This document shows positions 58,731 through 64,000 of a stretch of 64,000 nucleotides of DNA, piece by piece. The notes beneath the pieces are model-generated. The model was not told where the DNA came from. It was given only the letters and a program-made list of their open reading frames with translations, and ran no database searches. The first letter of the stretch is position 1, and each line of letters starts with the position of its first letter. The stretch lies in NCBI GenBank assembly GCA_022760435.1, contig JALEFY010000029.1, positions 124,001 through 188,000 of the forward strand, read 5' to 3'. The translations under genes were made by a program, and so were the position numbers. Source of the stretch: Neomegalonema sp. GTDB taxonomy: Bacteria > Pseudomonadota > Alphaproteobacteria > Rhodobacterales > Rhodobacteraceae.

Positions 58731-60033
58731 GAGTGATCTCCCTGTGTTCGCTCCGGCGACGAGCCGTGCGATTCCGTATCCACCACACCGCCTTGAAAAG
58801 GCGGATCCGCGCCCGGATCTGCCATTTGGGGCTCAGATCACCGGCGAGGAACGAAATAACAGCTCGCTCCATACCCAGCACATCTCTGGGGTTCAAGAGC
58901 AATTCACGGAAGGCCTCGTCGCGGATGCGGTAGATGAACCAACCGGCACAGTCCATCTGATCGCACAGATTTGCCTGATACCGACGCAGCGCTCTTGGGT
59001 AGCGGGAAGGGCTTTCAAGGGCCAGCTCAACCACTTGCGCGGCGTCCTTGGCGGCCCCGAGCGCCAGATGCACCCCGGTAGAGAAGACCGGGTCGATGAA
59101 GCCGAACGCGTCGCCGACCTTGATATGCCCCGGCCCCCCGGCGGTATCGGCGCGATAGGAGAAATTCCCCGTTGCATTCATCCGGCCGATGACCTTGGCA
59201 TCCTCGAGCACCTCGGCCACTGCCTTGTTCTGGCTGGCGCGGGCGCGAAAGAATGCCTCGACCGAAGGGCCGCGCTGGCCGATCTGCTCGCTGCTCATGA
59301 CCATGCCCATGGAGGACGAGCCGTCCGGCAGCGGGATGCGCCAGATCCAGCCATCGGGGATCAGGTAGAGACGAATATTGCCATCCTCGGGCGAGCTATC
59401 GCGCGGCACGCCGGTGAAATGACCAAAGACCGCCGCCGAATCATTGTGTGGGTTCTTGCGTTTTTCCTTGGCGCGATTGGCCATCACCGTCGAGCGCCCG
59501 GAGGCATCGACCAGAAAGCGGGCCTCGACCCGGCGCGTTTCCCCATCCGGCCCGCGCGCCTCGATCACTGCGCCGCTCTCATCGCATGACTGCACGCTGG
59601 CCAAGGTATCCTGCCAGGCCTGCGCGCCTTCCTCGAGCGCCCGATCAAACACCATTGCGTCGAACTCAGCGCGGCGGACCTGATAGGCGTAGCCCGGCCC
59701 GCCGAGCAGGGCGCGGTCGAAGTTGAAGGTCTGGCGCTGGATGCCGCATTCGCCGATAAACTCAGCGCCGGGTTTGAACACCCCCATCGCCTTGGTGCTC
59801 TCGCGCAGGCCCAATTCCTCGAGCAACGGGAGCGACTCGGGCAGCAGGGATTCGCCGACATGAAAGCGCGGGTGGCGGTCCTTCTCGATGATGAGCACCT
59901 TCAGTCCCTTGCGCAGCAGATGGATCGCGCAGGCCGCCCCGCCCGGGCCACCGCCGATGATCGCCACATCGGTCCGAAAAACCGCCGCCTGGTCGGCCTG
60001 AGAAGCCGAATTCTGGTCTTGCACGCTGGTCAT
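58696..60033 (-). CDS. Flavin-dependent halogenase-like FAD enzyme
   Basis: A 445-residue single-component FAD protein. FAD binding is DVAIIGGGPGGAACAIHLLR (about 22-41), followed by HVGESLLPE (58-66). Three features match flavin-dependent halogenases: a lysine in GVFKPGAEF (Lys87), the position of the lysine that guides hypohalous acid in phenol/pyrrole halogenases; WIWRIP (229-234), the WxWxIP motif thought to suppress monooxygenase activity; and FIDPVFSTG (312-320), the Fx.Px.Sx.G pattern. The product could be a chlorinated or brominated aryl polyene or its precursor. It may instead be a related oxidoreductase of the geranylgeranyl-reductase type; motif content favours halogenase. The start ATG at 60033 touches the ketoreductase stop. 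Confidence 0.8.
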   Translation of the reverse strand: MTSVQDQNSASQADQAAVFRTDVAIIGGGPGGAACAIHLLRKGLKVLIIEKDRHPRFHVGESLLPESLPLLEELGLRESTKAMGVFKPGAEFIGECGIQRQTFNFDRALLGGPGYAYQVRRAEFDAMVFDRALEEGAQAWQDTLASVQSCDESGAVIEARGPDGETRRVEARFLVDASGRSTVMANRAKEKRKNPHNDSAAVFGHFTGVPRDSSPEDGNIRLYLIPDGWIWRIPLPDGSSSMGMVMSSEQIGQRGPSVEAFFRARASQNKAVAEVLEDAKVIGRMNATGNFSYRADTAGGPGHIKVGDAFGFIDPVFSTGVHLALGAAKDAAQVVELALESPSRYPRALRRYQANLCDQMDCAGWFIYRIRDEAFRELLLNPRDVLGMERAVISFLAGDLSPKWQIRARIRLFKAVWWIRNRTARRRSEHREITHGSDHGHGAAA

Positions 60034-60749
60034 CAGGTGGTTCCCCCATCGACACAAATCAGTTGACCCGAGATGTAGCCCGCCGGTTCCGAAGTCAAAA
60101 ACGCGATCAATGCCGCGACTTCCTCGACAGTGCCAGCACGGCGGCAGGCGGCGAGCTTGCACAAATCGTCATAATTGGCGAGTTGGCGGGTTTCCTTGGT
60201 CTCGATCAAGCCGGGCGCAACCACATTGGCGGTGATGCCGCGCGAGCCATATTCGCGCGTCAAGCTCTTGACGAAGGGCAGCATACCGCCCTTGGCCGCG
60301 GCGTAATTGGCCTGACCGCGGTTGCCGGTGACCGCCGTCAACGAGGACACCGCAACAATCCGCCCCCAGCGCTGACGCATCATCGGCAGGATCAGCGGCC
60401 TCAGCGCCCCGAACAGGGTGTTGAGATTGAGATCGATGACCGCGGACCAGTCTTCCCAGTCCATCGCGGCAAAGGGCATGTCGCGCTGACCGCCAACGCA
60501 ATGCACCAGGATCTCGAAGGGCTCGGCCTCGGCGATCTCGGCCAGCTTGGCTTGCGCGGCGGGGTCCAGTAGATCGAGGGCAAGTGCGTTGGCGGATCCG
60601 CCCGCCGCGCCGATCTCCTGTGCAACCATTTGCGCCTTATCAAGATTGCGATTGGCATGCAGCACAACATGCCGCCCGGCCTCGGCCAGCGCTCTGGCGC
60701 AAGCAGCGCCGATCGGACTGGAGCCGCCGGTGATCAGCGCTCGTTTCAT
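60033..60749 (-). CDS. 3-oxoacyl-ACP reductase (FabG-like, ApeQ-type)
   Basis: A 238-residue short-chain dehydrogenase that reduces the beta-keto group formed in each elongation. The cofactor motif is ALITGGSSPIGAACARALAE (TGxxxxIG), the catalytic block IVAVSSLTAVTGNRGQANYA with YAAAK (Tyr-x3-Lys), and the C-terminal GYISGQLICVDGG. The ATG at 60749 overlaps the dehydratase stop by 4 bases; the frame continues upstream but without homology. Like FabG, it should use NADPH. Confidence 0.94.
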   Translation of the reverse strand: MKRALITGGSSPIGAACARALAEAGRHVVLHANRNLDKAQMVAQEIGAAGGSANALALDLLDPAAQAKLAEIAEAEPFEILVHCVGGQRDMPFAAMDWEDWSAVIDLNLNTLFGALRPLILPMMRQRWGRIVAVSSLTAVTGNRGQANYAAAKGGMLPFVKSLTREYGSRGITANVVAPGLIETKETRQLANYDDLCKLAACRRAGTVEEVAALIAFLTSEPAGYISGQLICVDGGTT

Positions 60750-61174
60750 AGCGGGGCCCTTTGCATGCGCATCAATGCTTCGCCGTGCAAGATCTCGGTC
60801 GTTCCCGCCAGGATGACAAAGCGGTACTTCGCCCCACCCTCGCCAAAATGAAGCTGCGTGGCGCGCGCTTGCAACCGAGTATCGGGCGGGATCTGCCCGA
60901 GCACAACAACCCGCTGCACCGAGAGCAGGAGTCCGGCGTGATTGTCGCCAACACCGTGGATCGAGGCATGAGCGGCCGCGGCCTGCGCGCCGATCTCGAC
61001 AAGGCTGACCGGCTCCAGATCGCCATCCACGCGCAGCGGGTAATCCGCCGCGCCATGATCGCGCGCGGTGCACAGAATGCTTTGCGCATCCATCGCCTCG
61101 ATCCGCTCAATCAGCAGCATCGCCCCCTTTTGCGGCATGCGCGCGAGCGCGGTGGTCAGATCCTCGGGGCTCAT
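60746..61174 (-). CDS. Hotdog-fold 3-hydroxyacyl-ACP dehydratase (ApeP-like)
   Basis: A 142-residue hotdog protein that would remove water to create the conjugated double bonds. It opens DLTTALARMPQKGAMLLIER and contains PVSLVEIGAQAAAAHASIHG, the central helix of this family with the catalytic glutamate; the P-x-K-G-A-M-L-L element stands where other members have a P-H-R-x-P-M-L histidine motif, so here the usual catalytic His is not obvious (lysine and glycine in that position). This may mean a different catalytic arrangement, as in ApeP-type enzymes. It overlaps its neighbours by 4 bases at both ends. Confidence 0.82.
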   Translation of the reverse strand: MSPEDLTTALARMPQKGAMLLIERIEAMDAQSILCTARDHGAADYPLRVDGDLEPVSLVEIGAQAAAAHASIHGVGDNHAGLLLSVQRVVVLGQIPPDTRLQARATQLHFGEGGAKYRFVILAGTTEILHGEALMRMQRAPL

Positions 61175-61974
61175 GGCGCGGCGCGCTCGATACGCAGCGT
61201 TGATCCGCCATTGAGCGCGATGCTGATCGGCGCTTGCGCAAGGGCAGGGATGGCGATCTGCTCAAAGAGCGGCAGGATCTGCCCGATCGGATTGCCGCAG
61301 GTAAAGAGCGCCTTGCCGACCCCCGTGCGCGGCGGGGTCATCGTTTCGCCCGGACCAGCCAGCGTCAGGGACAGCGCGCCAATCGTCTGCGCCGAGCGCA
61401 TCGGCGAGAGCACCATTCCGGCGCCGATCGGCAGACCCAGAGGGCGCACGGCATCGAGCGGAGGCGGCAGCGGCGCGTCAAAGAATACCAATCCGACCCT
61501 GCGCCGCTCAATGGCGACCTGAAGCGCGGCCTTGAGCAGACCGGCACCGACCGTCTCATCATAGGCTGCGATGGTCGTCGAGGGTCCCTGATGGCGATTG
61601 GCGATGCTCCATTGCCCGGCGGCGGCATTATGGACCGCGTTTTGAAACCGGATCGGCTGGATCAGCATCTGCTCGGTACGCAGCGCATCGAGAATGCCCT
61701 TGAGCGTTGCGCCCTCCCCGGTGGAGGAGGCGAAGACATAGCCGTCTTCATCGCTGAGCGCACCGAGCTCTTCGGCCACCATGAGCGCCAGATTGATCTC
61801 GGTCGACAGCCGCCTGGCGTTGCGCGGCGAAAGGACCGTGTTATGCGGACTCCAATCCGGGGCCGGTGCGTAAGGTTCGGTATTGGCGTTGAGCCGGTTG
61901 ACCAAAGCCGGCCAGCCCTCGACCCCGGGCGCAGCAAAGGCCAGCTTCTCGATATGAAGGATGATCGGGGTCAT
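61171..61974 (-). CDS. Chain-length-factor-like ketosynthase subunit (ApeC-type)
   Basis: A 267-residue protein with a shortened thiolase-like fold. The segment that should contain the nucleophile reads HQGPSTTIAAYDETVGAGLL, with no cysteine, and the two catalytic histidines are also missing, so it is not an active condensing enzyme. It matches the ApeC-type chain-length factor that pairs with ApeO-type ketosynthase to set product length. It lies directly after the full-length ketosynthase gene, with a 4-base overlap, which supports a heterodimer. Confidence 0.85.
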   Translation of the reverse strand: MTPIILHIEKLAFAAPGVEGWPALVNRLNANTEPYAPAPDWSPHNTVLSPRNARRLSTEINLALMVAEELGALSDEDGYVFASSTGEGATLKGILDALRTEQMLIQPIRFQNAVHNAAAGQWSIANRHQGPSTTIAAYDETVGAGLLKAALQVAIERRRVGLVFFDAPLPPPLDAVRPLGLPIGAGMVLSPMRSAQTIGALSLTLAGPGETMTPPRTGVGKALFTCGNPIGQILPLFEQIAIPALAQAPISIALNGGSTLRIERAAP

Positions 61975-63152
61975 TGGCTCAGGATGATCGCTGAATTATT
62001 GCCGCCAAAGCCGAAGGCGTTGCTCATCACATGGCGCAGCGGCGCCGGGCGGGACGGGCCCGCGAAAGCGCAGGCGCAGTCGGCATCAACGGTCTTGAGC
62101 CCGATCGTTCCCGGCACCAGGTTTTCCTCCATCGCCAGCAGGCACAAGGCGGCTTCCAGCGCTCCGGCAGCGCCAAGCGTATGCCCGAACGCCCCCTTGA
62201 GAGAGGAGGCGGGCACAGCGCCGCCAAACACCGCCTGGATTGCCGCGCATTCTGCAGCATCATTCAGCGGCGTCGCCGTGCCGTGCATGTTGATGTAATC
62301 GATCTGTGCGGGCCCGAGGCCCGCCATCTTCAGCGCCGCCAGCATCGCGGCGCGGGCTCCGGCACCATCCTTTGGCGGGGTCGACATATGCTCGCCATCC
62401 GAGCTTTCGCCATAGCCGCTGAGCCGCGCGCCCGCACCCTCCGAGCGCTCGACCAGGATCAGCGCCGCAGCCTCCCCAATGGTCAGCCCGTCACGCGCCG
62501 CATCACAGGGGCGGCAAGGTTGGCGCGAGACCAGTTGCAGAGCCTCGAAACCGTTGAGCGAGGTGAGGCACAGGCTGTCCACCCCGCCGACAATCACCGC
62601 ATCGCAAAACCCGGCCTCGATCAGTTGCGCAGCGTCGATCAGCGCCTTGGCCGATGACGAGCAGGCGGTCGAGACCGTGTAGCTCGGGCCGGTGATCGCG
62701 AAATACTGGCTCAGAAAATCGCCAACCGCGTGATGGCTGTTGTGATAGCGCATATCGAAATCAGGCGGCATCGCCGCGCCTTCGGGCAGCGCGCGATAGA
62801 CCTGTTCAAGCTTTTCGACACCGGCGGTCGAGGTGCCGACGACAGTGCCGACCCGCTCGGCACCGCAGCGCGCGATCACGTCGCGGGCGCGAGCCTCGAA
62901 CCCATCGCTTTGCAGCGCCGCCAGCGTCAGCCGGTTCGCACGGTTGTCGAACTCCGCAAGATGTGCGGGGAAGGCGAGATGATCGAGCCCTGCGACCTCG
63001 CCAACCGGGCAATCAAAGGGCAGATCGGGAAAACCGCGCCTGGTCAGCCCGCTGCTGCACGCCCGCAAGGCTGCCAGATGCGCGGCCCGCCCCGTGCCAA
63101 GCGCGCTGGTCATCGCGTAGGCGGTCATGCGAGACTTGGCCTTGTCAGTCAT
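61971..63152 (-). CDS. Beta-ketoacyl-ACP synthase (ApeO-type)
   Basis: A 393-residue condensing enzyme that extends the polyene with malonyl-ACP. The nucleophile is Cys164 in YTVSTACSSSAKALIDAAQL; the two catalytic histidines are in NMHGTATPLNDAAE and LKGAFGHTLGAAGALEAALC. The C-terminal AFGFGGNNSAIILS is the usual end. It is a FabF/type II ketosynthase. Its partner chain-length factor is encoded next. The start at 63152 overlaps the exporter gene's end by 8 bases. Confidence 0.94.
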   Translation of the reverse strand: MTDKAKSRMTAYAMTSALGTGRAAHLAALRACSSGLTRRGFPDLPFDCPVGEVAGLDHLAFPAHLAEFDNRANRLTLAALQSDGFEARARDVIARCGAERVGTVVGTSTAGVEKLEQVYRALPEGAAMPPDFDMRYHNSHHAVGDFLSQYFAITGPSYTVSTACSSSAKALIDAAQLIEAGFCDAVIVGGVDSLCLTSLNGFEALQLVSRQPCRPCDAARDGLTIGEAAALILVERSEGAGARLSGYGESSDGEHMSTPPKDGAGARAAMLAALKMAGLGPAQIDYINMHGTATPLNDAAECAAIQAVFGGAVPASSLKGAFGHTLGAAGALEAALCLLAMEENLVPGTIGLKTVDADCACAFAGPSRPAPLRHVMSNAFGFGGNNSAIILSQ

Positions 63153-64000
63153 CCCCGGTTTCCATTTGGTCCCGTCGCACCTGCGCGAGGGTCAGGGCCG
63201 CGATCATGAGCACCCCGAAACTCACGGTCAAGCCGATCTGTTGCAAGATGCCGACAGGACTGCACGCCATTGTTGCAAAAGCGATAAGGGTGGTGCTGGC
63301 GCAAAGCAAGATCGAGCGGCGCGCGGCGGTGACTTGTGCCCGGTTGCCTGGGCTGGCGTTTGCGCTGGCTGCGAGCAATCCATAATCGACGCTGATACCG
63401 GTCAGCAGGGTGAGCGCCACGATCTCGTAGATGCTCAGGCCCGGTGAAATCAGATTGGCCAGCGCCGCGCTGAGCGAGAGCCCAGCCGCGCCAAGCAGCG
63501 CAATGCGTGCCAGGGCATGGTGATCACGCAGCGCCAGGCCCAGAAAGCCGAGCGCTGCGATGATGCCGACGGCGAACCAGATCAGCGCACCTTGCCGCAG
63601 CCTTGCGAGCCCGTCCCGAACCGGCTTGGCCAGATCGAGGAACGCAACCCCTTGCGGCAGCGGCCCGAGATGGGCGGCGAGGTCCTCGCTGGCACCGAAA
63701 AGCGGCACCCATTCGCGCAAGCCCTCGGGCGTTTGCTCCAGCCGCGCCAGGATCGGCGCGAGCTCCGGCAGAGCCGCCAGATCCGGCAGACGCGGCGGGG
63801 GCGTGGTCAGTGCCTCGCGATAGGCCTGATACTGGACCGAGGCATAACCGGCCGCCATCCCGGCGCTGCGCAGCGCCTGCTCGAAATCGCCGAGTGCGAG
63901 CTCAGGCCGGGCTGGCACCCGAGCCCCACGCATCTTGATGATATCGCCGATCAGGGTAGCCCGCTCCAACGCCCCGGCGGCAATCGCCTGTTCGATTGCC
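63145..64000 (-). CDS. MMPL/RND-family exporter of the aryl-polyene cluster, C-terminal part (cut by window edge)
   Basis: About 285 residues from the C-terminal half of a large inner-membrane exporter; the frame runs to the right edge with no start. A periplasmic region (to about 63650) is followed by helices LIWFAVGIIAALGFLGLALR, ARIALLGAAGLSLSAALANL, then the VALTLLTGISVDYGLLAASA helix carrying the proton-relay aspartate (D in ISVDYGL), and two further helices. This is the SSD-like core of MMPL transporters (COG4258), which in aryl-polyene clusters are thought to move the lipid-linked product toward the outer membrane. It is the upstream gene of the visible operon. Confidence 0.88.
   Translation of the reverse strand, partial: AIEQAIAAGALERATLIGDIIKMRGARVPARPELALGDFEQALRSAGMAAGYASVQYQAYREALTTPPPRLPDLAALPELAPILARLEQTPEGLREWVPLFGASEDLAAHLGPLPQGVAFLDLAKPVRDGLARLRQGALIWFAVGIIAALGFLGLALRDHHALARIALLGAAGLSLSAALANLISPGLSIYEIVALTLLTGISVDYGLLAASANASPGNRAQVTAARRSILLCASTTLIAFATMACSPVGILQQIGLTVSFGVLMIAALTLAQVRRDQMETGDD

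Overview
The window is a GC-rich stretch of alphaproteobacterial chromosome, most likely from a member of the Rhodobacterales (Rhodobacteraceae/Paracoccaceae type). This is inferred from gene content and order: the tRNA-Leu, NDUFA9-like, uppP, gltD, gltB run; the flagellin-flaF-flbT-DUF1217 run; a LysR gene divergent from a DUF1127 gene; the hydantoinase-type 5-oxoprolinase; and the style of the proteins. No database search was possible. I see no transposase, integrase, CRISPR array or rRNA. The window looks like core chromosome carrying several accessory modules.

Layout. 1-8.8 kb: the N-terminal two fifths of carB (cut by the left edge), a small STAS-like protein, TerB, a GNAT acetyltransferase with a low-complexity insert, a large 5-oxoprolinase, rpmG, a Nudix hydrolase and a DUF983 protein. 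8.9-11.3 kb: a probable metal or envelope stress module (EF-hand protein, ECF sigma factor, single-pass membrane protein, CnrX/CpxP-like periplasmic sensor). 11.3-13.3 kb: a zinc-scarcity operon (Zur-box-like site, DUF1826 protein, CobW/ZigA-type zinc GTPase). 13.3-25.8 kb: housekeeping and exported enzymes (Bax inhibitor-1 family, YbbA/YbbP-like ABC exporter with divergent TesA-like esterase, a secreted GDSL-RTX lipase, an alpha/beta hydrolase, a GT4 glycosyltransferase, NhaA, ThrS). 25.8-28.6 kb: arsR-gapdh-arsJ, an arsenate detoxification operon that forms and exports 1-arseno-3-phosphoglycerate. 28.6-31.3 kb: modABC molybdate uptake. 31.4-35.2 kb: a Crp/Fnr regulator, a heme oxygenase and a bacteriophytochrome kinase whose ATP-binding domain has been deleted, leaving its receiver domain out of frame. 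35.3-50.3 kb: tRNA-Leu(CAG), NDUFA9-like, uppP, gltD, small genes, gltB, hemF, an ABC exporter, aroC and thpR. 50.3-52 kb: DUF1127, LysR and a small methyltransferase-like membrane protein.

52-56.3 kb holds flagellar genes, read on the minus strand in the order flagellin, flaF, flbT, then an 804-residue protein in which a calcium-binding RTX array, bounded by two polythreonine tracts, sits between DUF1217 repeats. 56.5-64 kb is a tightly overlapped minus-strand operon of aryl-polyene type: MMPL exporter (cut by the right edge), ketosynthase, chain-length-factor-like ketosynthase, dehydratase, ketoreductase, a flavin enzyme carrying flavin-dependent halogenase signatures, acyl carrier protein, membrane protein and adenylating ligase. 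It probably makes a membrane-anchored aryl polyene pigment, possibly a halogenated one.

The points most worth a second look are the RTX-in-DUF1217 flagellar chimera, the halogenase-like enzyme in the aryl-polyene operon, and the broken phytochrome kinase. Long antisense reading frames are common in this GC-rich DNA and were left out.
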